Shown piece by piece: positions 11,361-25,600 of a DNA stretch of 64,000 bases. The number at the start of each line of letters is the position of its first letter. Within the stretch, counting starts at the first letter, position 1. The notes beneath the pieces are model-generated. The model was not told where the DNA came from and did no database searches. It saw only the letters and a list, made by a program, of their open reading frames with translations. The DNA comes from Hyposmocoma kahamanoa. Taxonomy: Eukaryota > Arthropoda > Insecta > Lepidoptera > Cosmopterigidae. The DNA is taken from assembly GCF_003589595.1 (NCBI RefSeq), contig NW_020653200.1, forward strand, positions 3,432,507 to 3,496,506, read 5' to 3'. The position numbers and the translations under genes were made by a program.

Positions 11361-11910
11361 ACACGTTCGCCGCCGACTAGAATGTTCAAAAATGTTCAAA
11401 AAATGACATTGGCGTATTTAACGGCTTTTGGTCTCATTTGTTAATGTATGTTTTTTCGCGATATTTCATTATTTGGCTTTATTTTAGAATTTTTTAGTGC
11501 CGGGCATTTCAACCCGTGCGGCCTAAAGAGAATAATTATTATGTTTAGGCCGCGCCGGGCACAATGCCGGGAGGAGTACGGTAGAGTAAACGTAATCTTC
11601 GATCGATGTTTACCTAAAACTGACATACTTCTTTCATTTTAGATTGACATTCCACATTTTTTTTCTAACTTTGTAACTTTTACATTCAATTTGGAATTAA
11701 AGTAATTTTTTTTATTCGAAATATGCTTCTTTCCTTTAAGTCTCGAAAAGCCATCAAAAATGCCTAAAACCAAGTGGTAACAGACATTGTATGGCTAAAT
11801 ACGTTCGCATCAGTAACTTAGGTATATCGTACTGGTAATTTTGACCCCCTACGACCCCAATAGGTAGATCAGGAGCCAGTCATTGTGACCCAACGCAGTG
11901 ACGAACGTGT
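11361..11910. mobile_element. Short-TIR MITE (Tc1- or piggyBac-like)
   Basis: About 550 bp with inverted ends ACACGTTCGCC (left) and its complement in GACGAACGTGT (right), one mismatch. The left end abuts TTTA and the right end TATG. This allows a TA duplication (Tc1/mariner) or a damaged TTAA site (piggyBac), and I cannot decide. An internal GC-rich inverted repeat (GGCCTAAAG / TTTAGGCC, with GCCGGGCA and its partner) lies at about 11499-11570. No protein is encoded. Confidence 0.55.
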
Positions 11911-13526
11911 TATGATAATTTTTTTTAAAGATGATAATAGCATATACATATAAAATAATTACATACTTTAGTGTCATTTAAAGTAATTTGTAGAAAACAA
12001 ATTAAATGTGGGTCACATAACTTTTGCGCTGATAGCCTCAAATATAATGTAATTGTAAAAGTAGCAACTATTGTTACTAAGTTCAACTGAATTATTTTCG
12101 GAATATTTGTCACCCGGAATTTTTGCCACCCGACGAAAGCGGGGTCCATGAATAAAGATATCCGTCGGGTAACGCTAACAACACGTCAAACGCTGTTGGA
12201 AAAATCTTTCAAATCGTAATAGTCGGTGACACACCTATTCGAGTATTAAGTAAAGATTTGTCAAATATTACCATGACACTAATAAAAAGTGAGACTTCTT
12301 TATAACAACGACTCGACATCCTTTAATATTCTTTCAATTTCTTTTAACTATTCCTTCTTTCTTCCAAGACAAGCATATCCTAACTTTCCCAGGAAATTGC
12401 GACTGATTGATCGCCGAATAGCACAGCTGCAAGCTATTGACTAATTTTCAAGAATAGTTTTACTTTATCATCATTATTTCAGTCAAAAGATATAACACTG
12501 AACATAAAAATAGCAATAAATAAGTACTTAAATATAATTCAACTTTGCGGGGCGTTTATAGAAAACGAACCCCGCGTGTTCCTTTGATGTGAACGACATA
12601 AAATTAACAAATAATCCATAAATGTGACTCCAGTAAACGAGTAATTGAACTTACCTATATTCGAATTATAGTCAATTTAAAGCAAACATTTTTAGAGAGC
12701 AATAGGTTTTGTGTCCTATTTAATATCTAGAAGTAGGTACATAGCTTTACGAAGTTGCTATATTTATTATCACGTAATAGTTACGCTAAATAACTATAAT
12801 ACATAGCACCAGACAAACTTAAATGTACTTCGTTAGTTTATCGGCTGCATTTTGAAACAAACAAAAATTTGCATTATCCAAAAGCACCAAATAAAAATAT
12901 TATTCGCAATGAAAATCTGAGACGACATTTCAAAACATACAATTACTTCTAGATTAGTGCAATAATAATATTGTTTTGGGAAACAAGAGAAGTGACATTT
13001 GTTTTCCTTTTTAACAACAGCAGCAGATCTTCAGTTGTAAATATTTCAAAATATTTACAGCACAAAATGTAACATTAACTTTTTATTACTGCACTTTCAA
13101 GAACGTTCAATGTATTAATCCCCACTTTAGGTCGCTTTCAAAGAATGTAAGCTCGAAATCGTAGAATATTATTTACATTAAAATTTCGTGTTATTTTCAT
13201 CATGAATTGTAGTCGTTTTTTTTATTCAACAACGACAATTTCGTAGCTTATGCCCTATGTCTTCAGTACATTTTTAAAACTAATACAAATTGTATTCCTG
13301 CGATATGAGTATTTAAAATTAATATAAAAGTTTACCGGGATATCCACACCAACGAAACCAAGCGTCAATAAGTAAACAGAATACACACACGCCTAAAGCT
13401 ACCTGACTAAATCAATAAAATAATTAACTTAAAATTCCACAGTCCATTATTCATTACAGTGTATACAATGAAATTTGTTCGAGAGGTTTCTAATATCAGA
13501 TCACTATGATACATACGTGAGTCGTC
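11911..13526. other. Region downstream of RALGPS, probable 3'UTR at right
   Basis: No gene is seen. The part next to 13526 should be RALGPS 3'UTR on the minus strand. A minus-strand AATAAA (read as TTTATT at 13221-13226), about 300 bases past the stop codon, is a candidate polyadenylation signal. A small perfect stem occurs near 12547-12575 (GCGGGG...CCCCGC). Confidence 0.4.
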
Positions 13527-13629
13527 TCACTCGAATGACATGAGGTTGGCTGGTAGAGGTTTCACAGTTTTGTTCGTAACGCTTTCGATTTTCGACACCC
13601 ATTTCTTCGCTGCATCTTCAGATCCAGTC
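13527..13629 (-). CDS. RALGPS: RALGPS coding exon 11 (last)
   Basis: Encodes the PH C-terminal helix ([14 protein letters not shown], with the invariant Trp) and the tail PANLMSFE followed by TGA (13529-13527). Vertebrate RALGPS ends almost identically, which fixes the true end of the gene. Acceptor TTTTTAG. Confidence 0.95.
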
Positions 13630-16600
13630 CTAAAAATAGTGTTTTATAGAAAAAATTGTAAACTCGTGAAGAGTTATGGCGCATTTACACCGGGTCGACT
13701 GCCGACCTTCAACAGACTACTGCGTCGTCTTTGGCAGGTCGAAGTCGTCTACCGCCTTCGGCAAGGCGAAGTAGTCTGCAAACGACTCGATGAAAATTCG
13801 CCATGCATCCAGTCGCTTCGGTCGACATAGGTTGCAAACTAATGTCGTCAGTTGACTCACTATTTACACCAGGTAGATAGCCGCCTTCGACGGGCAAGCG
13901 GGAGTCGCCTGATGACTTGGTGTAAATGCGCCACAAGGCTTCAGCTTAATCAAAACTCTTTGTTGAAGTTAGTGCGTAAGTCATTTGTAAAACAGCGCCA
14001 ACTTCTAAATTGTTGTAAAAAAAAACCGTAGTAGCCTAATGGTTTGACCTGCTGCCTCTCAAGCAGTGGTTCATGGGTTCTTCAATGCAGCTTGCACATA
14101 ATTGATGTACGAAATTTAATTTGAAATTTACCATGAGTTTATATGTGTGTGTGCGTAATATATGTATTGTATGTATCCTGTATATATGTCCCAAAACTCA
14201 ACGATACCCTGGGAACGGGATGTTGCCTAGTTTGTAACAAACCCAGAAAAAAAGTATTTAAAAAATCGGAGTCGTGTTTTTTTGTGACATAAGCATTTTA
14301 ATGAAAAATGTTGTAAATGTACGCCCTGTACACCATTTTTAGGTACTACAATTAATTTTTTTTTAATTTTGCTGTTCTACTTTTTGTAACGGTAACCCAA
14401 ATAGACTAGAATATATATAATTATATAAAGTACATAATAAGATTTATTTTATAATAATTCTAAGATACGACAGTGCCTTAATAATGACCTTTTCAATTCT
14501 CATGCTCTTAAAGTTCGTATTTATGCTGGGCTGCATAAAATAAAATCGTCGGTTTAAGACCGAGGCAATGACGCCTGCGCCAACAGCCACGCACACTAGA
14601 ACTTTATAAAATAACGTTTTACTTTTGTTTTTTTAATCCGTGTTTTGTTACAAAATGAAAAAGTAGGCAATAATAATTCTAATAAGTTATAAGAAATAGA
14701 AATACATAAAAAATAAAAGCTTGTAAAATATAACTGAGCAATATGTAGTCCGACCTGAGTCACGTGTAGAAAAAAAAAAGTAGTACATTGGCGGAAAGTT
14801 CTTATTTTTTCCTGGCAATAGTTGTTATCGTTTATTTATAATACTGCTGTTTAATTTCCTCGCAATCGAAGTGAAAAGCAGAGTGTATAACTCGTTCATA
14901 AAACTCATTTTACCCTCAACTTAAGTATCCGAGTCTGGATACTTAAGTCGAGGATAAAATGAGGCTCGCCTGCGGCTCGGGTGGATGGATACACTCGTCT
15001 CGGGTAAAATGAGGCGTTTTATGCACTTGTTGTACAATCTACTATTTTACCAATCGTGCATATCGTCGTAAATTTGTCTGTTGTACAGCTTCCGTGATTC
15101 GTCGTCGTAATTCGGCAATGTTTTATATTGGTTTTGCATAATATTTCTCTTTCAGACAACCCCAGTAAAAAAGTCTAGGGGGTTCAAATCTGGAGAACCG
15201 GGTGTCAGATCTACTGAAAGACTTGTCACTTAGCATATTGCGAAATGTGGTATCAACATGACGGGTGTCCTGCCCATTATCCATTGTCCAGTAGAATATC
15301 TCAATGAAGAGTACGCAGGTCGATGGATTGCGCGCCTTGGTCCAAATTTGTGGCCACCCCGTTCTCCAGATTAGAACACCCTAGACTTTTTTACTGAGAT
15401 TGTCTGAAAGAAAAAGTTTATGCAAAACCGATACCAAACGTTGCCGAATTACGACGAAGAATCACGGAAGCTGTACAACAAATAAATTTACGACGATATG
15501 CACGATTGGTGAACAGGTAATTTTTAAGGCGTTGCCATAACCTTAGAGGCACTGAAAGCCACTTTCAGAAAACGTAACCTTTTTAAATTGTCCTCTTTTT
15601 AGAAAAACCAAATTTTTTTTCCAAGAAGCATGACGTAGTAGGTTTTATACCATTTTAGAATCTTGATTAGTTGCGCCAATTTTTGTAAGAAGTTGCCATG
15701 GTAGTCTAGGTACATTTTTTTACAGTATGGGGTGTCAAAGTCAAAGAAAAAAGAATCTGTTAAAAATTTGAAGAAAAAAAATTAAATACACTATTTTTTG
15801 TGCTGAAACTTTAGCAATTCGAGTTTTCTTTGGCATTGTGTTCATTAGCCGAGCTATTTAGGTTACCGTTACAAAAACTGAACAGCAAAATTTGTATTTG
15901 CAGTACTTACACCTGTACAACCTGTACACCATACAGGTCGTACATTTTTCATTAAAATGAAATTAATCTAAATAAATTATATCACAAAAAACATGACTCC
16001 GAGTTTTCAAATATTTTTTTTCTGGGTTGTTACAAACTAAGCAACATCCTGTTCTCAGATTATCGTTGAGTTTTGTGATGTATATATTTATATATGTTTT
16101 ATAAGAGGATTTTTTACGAAAGTATAATTCTAAAATGACCCGAAAGACGGCAAAATATTGTTAATCAACATTGCTAATACATAATTGAGTAATATTTGAT
16201 ATTTATTTTATAAATTTTCAATTATACTTTAACATGGGTTTTTTGCCAATCTTGTAGATGTCAAAAAGAAAATTCTGATAAAACACTTACTTAAATTTAT
16301 AAATAGTGCCCGAAGTGTGGTTGACAAGTTGGAAGGCATCTGCCGCATCGCCATCTACGCTGAGGGCCTGCCAGCCGTCGAGAGGCAATAATTTGCAGCG
16401 TTCCATTCGGAAATCCGATCGATTGGTCCTGAACATGATTAACATATTACATGTACGGAATGTTGCTTTACATGTGCTATGATGTATCTGTATCAATTTG
16501 AATCCACTGAAAATCCATCGTCATGTGAATTTTACTTACATATTTCATTTCTTTTAAAGTTACGTAGAAAACTAATTGATTTACGTACAATCACTAAATG

Positions 16601-19600
16601 ACCAAATATTTAACTGTTGAAATATTCAAGAAACGAGTCTCAATTTCTCTCGTAAAACAATACAACGGTAAAATGGAAGCCTGATGAATGTACTCGTCAA
16701 TGTGTGCTTAAATATACAATTATTAAAACTAAACTAAGTGCTAAGAGGAATTTAGTTTATAGCATTTAAATAAGCGGAGGATAAGACTGTACCAAGTTTG
16801 GCTTTCGCCAGAGCGAGAACAATAAATATAACTAACTTCATTTGTTATACAATTAGTAATTTATATAGAGTAATCTATAATCGCCGACGATGGCCTCCGT
16901 GGTCGAGTGGCTTGCCCACCGGTTTTCATGGTGTCGCCATCTCTGCGGTCCCAGGTTCGATCTCCGACCGGGTCAGTGCAGAAAACTAATTTTTCTATAT
17001 TGTCTCGGGTCTGGGCGTTTGTGGTACCGACGTTGTTTCCGATTTCTATAATACAAGTGCTTTAGCGACTTACTTTGGGATCAGAGCAACGTATGTGATG
17101 TTGTCTAAAAAAAAAAATCGCCACGCCCAGATACTAAGAGGCCATTGAAGACTTAAAAAAGATGTGTCTTCATCTCCAGGATAATTAACAATACTAAGAT
17201 CACGATTGGACCTTTATACGAGGGGAGGTCCAAAAGTCCGCGGAATGGAGGGGGCGGGAGCCCGCTAATTACACTTGCTTGATGTGGTACTAATCAGATA
17301 CTCATTAGGGGTATATATATCAAGCTTCACCATTTTAACTTCATTAGTTTACGAGATATCGCCCTACAAACAAGTAAATCCGGAAGAAAACTGCAAATAT
17401 GGAGCAAATCGAGTTTCGTGCTGTCATCAAATTCCTTACCAAGCAAGGAAAACCTCCTCAAACCATTATGAATGAGATGGAAACTGTTTATGGGGATCAG
17501 TGCCCTGGTAAAACAATGATTTACAATTGGCACGGTCTTTTCAAACATGGCAGAGAATCAATTGAACACGATCCTCGCCCAGGACAGCCAGTTGAGGCCA
17601 CCACATCAGACAATGTTGATAAAATCGAAAAATTTATATTGGAAGATGCCCGTCTGAAGAAGAAACATCTGTCTGCATTAGTAGGAGTATCAAACACTAC
17701 CATTTTGAGGATCCTACACGATCATCTTGGCATGACGAAAGTCAGTGCAAGATGGGTGCCGAGAATGCTCACGCCGCCTCAAAAGCAACAAAGAATCGAT
17801 GCATCAAAGCACTTCTTGGAGCTGTGTGGCGCAGAACCTACCCCAATTTTGGAGCAAATTGTTACTGGAGATGAAACTTGGGTTCATCACTTTGAGCCCG
17901 AGTCCAAACAGGAGTCAATGCAATGGCATAAAAAGGGTACACCACCCCCTAAGAAGTTTAAGGTGTCAGAATCGGCTGGAAAAATCATGGCTACGGTTTT
18001 TTGGGATTGTGAAGGAATTTTATTGGTTGACTACAAAGAAAAGGGGGTCAATATAACGGGAGAATATTACGCAAGAACATTAGAGAGACTGAAGGAAGCT
18101 GTCAAAGAAAAAAGGCGGGGAAAATGGACAAAGGGTGTGTTGCTTTTGCAAGACAACGCACCGGTTCACAAGAGCAATGTTGCGATGGCTGCTCTACACA
18201 AGTGTGGCTTTCAATCGCTGACCCACCCACCTTACAGCCCGGACCTAGCCCCCAGGGATTATTATTTGTTCCCAAATTTGAAAAAAGAATTACGTGGGAA
18301 AAGATTTCGCGACGATGAAGAGGTTAAGGCAGCAACTTTAGCTCATTTTGAGAGCAAAGAGAAAAAATCTTTTCTCGATGGCATAGAAAAGCTAATTTCG
18401 AGATCTAAAAAATGTATTGAGCTCAAAGGTAATTATATTGAAAAAGAAAAATAGCCTTATTGTTTTATATTATTTACAACCCCTCTATTCCGCGGACTTT
18501 TGGACCTCCCCTCGTAAATACACTACGTTGGCATTTCTAGCGCATATGCTATATGGAAAACTTAGGATTTTTAGTAAGTACAAAAGTCAATTGAAATCGT
18601 GGGAATAACATTCTTTTTCAGGATTTATAATATTACACATTATAAATATTACACATACATCATGCAAAATAATCTCATTTATAGCCTAAGAAACTAACCA
18701 TGGGTACTCAGGAAGAACGATTCAATGGAAATCTATCATGCTTATAGAAAACGCCATAGTGTGCTTTTTTTATTACTTGGCTGTAAAGTTATTTGCTAAA
18801 TAAAGCAACCATACGACGTAAAAATGTTTTGGTTATCGTTGTCATACTGCTACTTGATCAAAGCTAATTATTATAAGAGGCAAAACCAACGGTGGTCCCA
18901 TAGACGATATATATTGTTTTTTAAGTTATTTTGGACCTAATACAAGTAAAAAAAAAACAGGATATAAAGTACAACTTACCCTTTAAAGGACTTGGAAGCG
19001 AAGAAAACTAAAATCTTTCCCGATATTTGCAGCCAATATCTTTGCCACGATGAGAGAGATATTTTTCTGCCATCTTTTAGAATGGTTTTCCTTCTAACAA
19101 ATCCCTCGTACTCGAAACCTTCGTTGTCCGCTTTATATGGGTCACTACAAATTGATATCGTAAAGCGTTCTTACAATTTGCTTATTATTATGAATAATAT
19201 CAATAAGAATAATAAATTTTATCAGGTATAAATGAAAATTTCTTACGTATGAGGTAAAGACTGTGACATTTTGTCGCCTGGGACTGAGGTCGGAGACTCC
19301 AAAAGCGTGTCGTCGAGCAAGTTCACCGAGCCAGCCGGCGTCTTCTCGTCCATTCTATCATCGGTATTGCTTTTGCCAAATATACTGCAATACGCCGTTC
19401 GTTATAATTTTACGTTAGTTAAAACTTAACGAGTTTTAGGTTTTCGCGATTGTTAGACGTTTATACGGATCTAAATAGCATTTAATTCTTTTTTGAACAA
19501 AAAAAAAAACAAACGAGATTGTAAAGTCATCAAATAGTTACGACTAATATTAATGCAAGCCACTCTATTTTCCACCACAGTTACAAAGGTTATTATTAAT

Positions 19601-22600
19601 TTCAATACCTTATTTTTAATTTTCCAAAGTACATTTCTTTTAAACAAAATGAATTTTTCGTAAATTTAATATATTCATGAATAGGAAATTAGAAATAAAT
19701 TAACACGTATTTATTAATGTTTCAGTCTCATCTGCCATGTCTGTTTGGCATTTTAGCATTTTCTATCAGAAAAGTGACCGAAACACTGGTTTGTTCATAG
19801 ATTTAGAATATGGGTAACTATTTACTAAATCTATGGGTTTGTTTATGTAGGTATAGTCGATGACTTCACCATCTCAGTCAGCCATGACCTGTAAAGGGCC
19901 TGAAACATTGGTCTGTTTGAAAAAACAGTTATACGCTATTTAGATCCGAACTACTGAACCCCTTTTTACATTCTAAGTGGGTTTAGAGCTTGCACTCATA
20001 TCTACTATGCATACGCATTAATCTACGCAGAATGCGCTTGGCGACAAGTGTTGTCACCAAACACACCGCGCGTATCTCATAAAAGGATGGGATGCTTTGC
20101 TAAATACAGTTTTACTAAGTATAAGGAACTTAGTTTATATTACAACAAATTTAAACAAGCCAAAGTGACTTGAAATTGTTAACACATACGTTTTCCTATT
20201 GCATAATTTACCAATTAATTTATCAAATTTAAGAATAAGTTGCTCAAGGATCTCCAAAAATCTATTCTACTATTTAATCGTATACTACATTTATTTGAAT
20301 TCTATATCGTAAAAGCTTTATTGAGTAAAAAACGACAATGCACCTCTCTTTAGCTTTTAACGTTGGAGAGTAGTTTAATTTCCCCGAAAAAACCAAGAAA
20401 TTAAAATTACGACATGTCACCAAAGTATTTAAGAGCGGTTTTACTTTAACTAGAATACTTGAGGCTTACTAGTGAGTATTGTAGATTTTTTAATATTTTT
20501 TTTTAATATTTAGACATTTTTAATATTGATTGTAATTAATGATATTCATTTATGTTTTGTGGAATTACTCCACTCGTTTGTTATAATTATTAATACAAAG
20601 ACCGAACTCAAAGAAAAAGTCCTTCGATCTGACAGGCCTCGAACTTGCGTCTGTGCCACATCAAGACGACCGCTATACCAACTGCGATCGTTCTACCAAC
20701 TGAGCTACAGATCGAGTCAGACCTTACTAATAATCTGTGTTTGTTACAGATCTTTGTTTTTTGGTTTTACCGACTTTTTTGCCGTAGCCACTCAACCTCC
20801 ACAGCTTCCAAAGGTTGACAAGAGATGTCGCTTTTTAAATTGTAATATTGATTGTAATTAATATTATGATGTTTTACTATCATGACATTCATTTATTTTA
20901 TGCAAAATAAATGTAAATTTTATTGTTGTTTGTTGTACTCACTAGTAAGATAATGAAAATCATTGCTTGGCAAAGAGGAAATACCCATCCATAATCGTAG
21001 ATAAAAAGAAGCATGCTCGAGACGAGCTGGAGTTAACGCTTCGGGAAATTTTATTTACTTCCAGGCCTTTACTGCAGATTTGTGGGGAATAGAAAAATAT
21101 TACATTTACACAGGATTTTTTTTAAATTAGAATTATATATTTTATAAAGAACAATATAAACCGCAGTCTATACTTTTAATGCATGTATAACTATATTAAA
21201 CGAAGAGTAACAATTTTGTTTTTATGAATGCATTAATACTAAAACAATACTCCACATAATACGATTGAAATAAAATGTGAAGCTATAGTTTTTAATAACT
21301 TTATTCGGTGCAACGACATCTATGTACTAGCGCAAAACATTCACACAGGTGGAAATTACATAAGCTGCAAAGCCTTTGGTATGTATAAGTGACTTCAATG
21401 CATGAACTATGTAAGCCCATAACATGCAAGCAAGTAGAAATGTTTAAATTTAATTTGGAGAACTCAGACATAATCATACTTTCTTTAACTTACCTACTCA
21501 AGTAATTTGATTTTTTTTGTTAACAGAATGTGCTAAACATCTCAAACTAGTTAATTCTCTATACTGTCTATTTATTTATTTACTATGAACTTAGTCAAAC
21601 AAGTATAATAAGACAAGTTACTATAACTCCACACAAACGTAGTCGCGCGCTTATATTAGTCGCGCGCTTATATGTGTGCACGCCCGCCGCGCGCCGTAGA
21701 CGGACACACATTCGCACTTGTGTTGCATAACACTGATCGTTTCATTGTTGGGACCGAAGTTGGCCTTTTGTTTTGTTGTTTATAAACACAGGAACTATAC
21801 TGGACAATGTAAAAAATGTATTAATGTACCAAAATTAAAGGTAACCAGCTCTTTTTCGTGTTCTACCAATCATATTTTATAAGTTTATTGTAGTTAACGG
21901 TATTTTGAGGCAACACACTTGACGGACGTAAGACTTAGCTACCGCACCGACCTAGTATGGGAGGTAGGCACATCTCTGTACCTATTTTTCTGCATTTTAC
22001 AATAAAGTTATTTTTTTAAATATTTTTTTATATTATTATACGAATGCGGCCGCACACGGCCCGCGGCACAATGTGTTATTTTACTTTACTTGCGGACATC
22101 CTCGTTTTATGTTCGATTTCAATAGGTGTAATCCTAATAAATTGAACTAAGAAACACCCGTTTAGATATTTACTTTTATAGTGGAGATATAATTTTTTTT
22201 TTCAAAAGGTTACTGAACTTCAAGAAAAATGTTTTTGCCTCTATTTCCCGAAATATGTGAAACTTCCATTTGAAAAAAATCCAAATTGACTGTCTATTTA
22301 AACTTTATTAAATGTGAAAATCGTAAGTTCCTTAAGCCCACAAAAAAGGAAGAAAAAAATATTTTGTTAATTTTAAAAATATTTTTAAATAAAATTAACC
22401 ATACTAAATTAGCATTTTCTTACCTTCAAAATGTACTACGTTAATGTATCTATCGAATAAAGAAAAAGTAAACGTTTATCTCGGAAGATCTCAGAGACAC
22501 CGCGTTTCTAAGGTTTTTTTTAAGATTTCTATGGAAATAGGGATCTCACAAAATGTATAAATTTATACCCGATTACGTGAACCAATAGCGGGTTATGCTA

Positions 22601-25600
22601 AATGCTAATAAAATATGTAGAAATGCTTCAGAACAAAAAAACTAACTCATAGAAGAAAAAAAAATTGTGGTCTAGGAAAGCTTGATTTTTTTTATTTTTT
22701 GGATTTATTGGTGCTTTTAGTAAATTTCTATCATAACATGAAATATTTAAAGAAAAATCACTTACGGAAAGGAAATAATCTGATTTTATGGTTTTTATGG
22801 ATTTTTCTCGATTTTCTAAATTTCTCTAAAACTGTGATAGATACAGCGTGGAGTTTTATTACGAATTTTGTTTGGATATTATCTTTCTAAAAAACACATA
22901 AAACGAGGATGTCCGCAACTAAGGTAAGATAACACACTGTGCGCGGTTACCATACTTACTCTTATTTTACTATGATGAAGTAGCAAATAAAACTACCCAG
23001 AACACTACAACCAGTATCAAACTAGAAATCTTTACTAATTGATTCTAACAGGTATTGAACCCGGCATCTCTCGGAACTAAATATACAACTAGGTTTTCAT
23101 ATATTTGTTATAAAGAACTCGTATCAGTTACTAAGCGAAGTCTTAATAAGGCACCAGAGGAATCGGGTTGAGGCGATCTGAAAAAGCCTTACGTCCATGT
23201 AATAGTACCGTCTCACGACGAACGTGAAACACACGACTTTTTCGCTCTTATTACATGGACATAACGTTTCAGGTTTTTCTGTCCAGCTTAATGCGATTCC
23301 GTGGAGAGACATGTGGTGACATCGTACGTTTTGAACGCAATACGAATTTGAATATTGCAAAACTCGTGAAACCTAGTTTTAGACTAAAATTTCATCGCGC
23401 ACACGCTGCGCGGCCGCCACGCAGTCGCCGAACGGAGTCCGCGTTGCCGCCGTGCAGCGACCGCGTGTATCTAACTGTCATGGCAAAATATACTCTATTT
23501 GTTTAGCTTTCACCTTTTAACTTAAACGAGTGTCCCGGACACGCAGGCGATGCTGGCTTGAATTTGGCCGTGGAAGGCGTGGTAAGTGGGGGGTCGCCGC
23601 GCAGAAACTTTCTCCTCGTGTAACTGGGCGCTTACGCTTGGAACGCAATACATAATGCAATACAAGTATGAACATGCGTAGCAACCAGATGGCACGTCGC
23701 GATATTGCAAAACTCGTAAAACCTAGTTTTTAGACTAAATGTAATTTTATGAAACCATTTGTTACATCAATTATCTGATTACAACAGATCGCAATCAGTT
23801 GTAATTAGATTAGGAATTAATTTAATTGGTTTAAATTGGAGTCTTCCTCGTAAATTACTTTAGATGCTTTCCATGTTTTTTTAACTAAGTCGTATTGTTC
23901 TTGACCACTACCTAGCGTTGAAGCAAAAATTAGGGTCTACGAGGGAACGAGATCTCTCAGAAGATACTGATTGTATCGCACCTTGAATGTATTCGGGTTG
24001 TATGTGCTTGGACACACATTTACCGGTCTTTTTTGCTTATGTACGTTATAATACTAACATTAATATAATGAACGTGTCAAGTCCCCAAGATCCGTGCCCA
24101 AAATAATAACAATAATTTAAACAATACGTATAAGCATCCATCTCGAAGTTTTTTAGTCTTGTGCTACAATAAAACAATAACTAATGACACTACAAGTTTA
24201 AACACAAATATTTTGGTTTGTTATAAAATTGTTATTAAAGTACCGGCACTCTATGATGGCCTTTATGACGTTTATCCACTCATCAAGTTTCGTATTAATT
24301 CATAACTACGTTGAAGGAGCTAATTGCTGTATGTTGTTGTCAATAGTGACGTGCAGTAAAATTTATTAAATTTATAATTTTACCACACAACTAGGCATTT
24401 GTTTTTCGATTTTCGAAATTTTAAAAAATGAAATCTAATACGATCGTCACTAAATGGGATCGCTGGCCAACACAACTTCTATCTCCGGCAAACTCGCGTC
24501 AAAGCTCAATGCAAAACAAAGCAGTTTCGAATTGACGACATATTAAGTTCAAACATAAACATTCTTATTTTCGTTTTATTAAAACTTTTTAATCAGCTAC
24601 CCCTTGCAATACTAGTCATAAATCTAAAAACTTATGATTATATTTCTACCTTAGAATAATAACGCATAGAAACCTAGCCCGCACACGCTAAGTGAGGCAA
24701 ATTGTAGGACGCCCTATGGGCCTACACGAGCGAGCGGGCAGTCAGTGCTCAAGGTCAAGTTGCACCGCGAACAGCTCAAAAACTTTTGCTAAAAATGACG
24801 AAATGTGCGGTAATTGGATTTAAAAATAGATCAGACAAATATAAAATAGACATTAACATCACATTCCACAAGGAAGTAACGCGTTTCAACTTGTATTTTT
24901 ATGTAAATATTCACTAAAACAGAAAATTAATTTCGTTGCAACAAGATACGAAAATGTTGCAAAGTAACGGGTTTTTTCTCCCCATTTTGCTATTCTGTTT
25001 CAAAATAATTATATTACGTAATTTTTTGAGAATAGGCAATAACGCGACCGTTGCAAAATTTCTACATATGTACACCGCCACAACTACATTGTAGGGAATT
25101 TACGTTAGCTATTTTTACGAAATATGTTTAGTATTTGCCTTCATTAGTTTCATGTGAAAAATCATTATTCTTGTTCTTCATACACTCATTTAAAAAAATT
25201 GTCTTGCCCAGACGCAAAACTTCTTAATTAAAGTTATTTCAGGAAACTAACACTGACTAAAAAGTCATCGTCAGTTCTCCAAAATCGTGTATAAACAACT
25301 TTCAAGTTCAGGTTCTTTATTGTTATCGTGTACTTTTCATGTAAACATACCCACAGATAATATCAGGCTATTTATATATTCAAACTCGATAGTCGCACTT
25401 AAACTCGCTTGCAGGTTTTTGTTCATATATGAGTTAAATAAAAATTGGGTAGTATTTAATACGGTGCCTACAGATTTGCTCGACATTGTCGATCGACAGT
25501 AACGATTGAGAATTATAGACGTTTTCGATGAGTTTTAGAGTGCTTATTGTGTTTTAGAGTGGATATTCAATTGTACAGTGTCGATGAGTTTCTTTTGAAA

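Noticed and set aside
20627..20715. A tRNA gene
   Set aside because: Box A- and box B-like sequences exist, but the acceptor stem does not pair and the segment is inside a 20-bp target duplication, so it is a SINE head.
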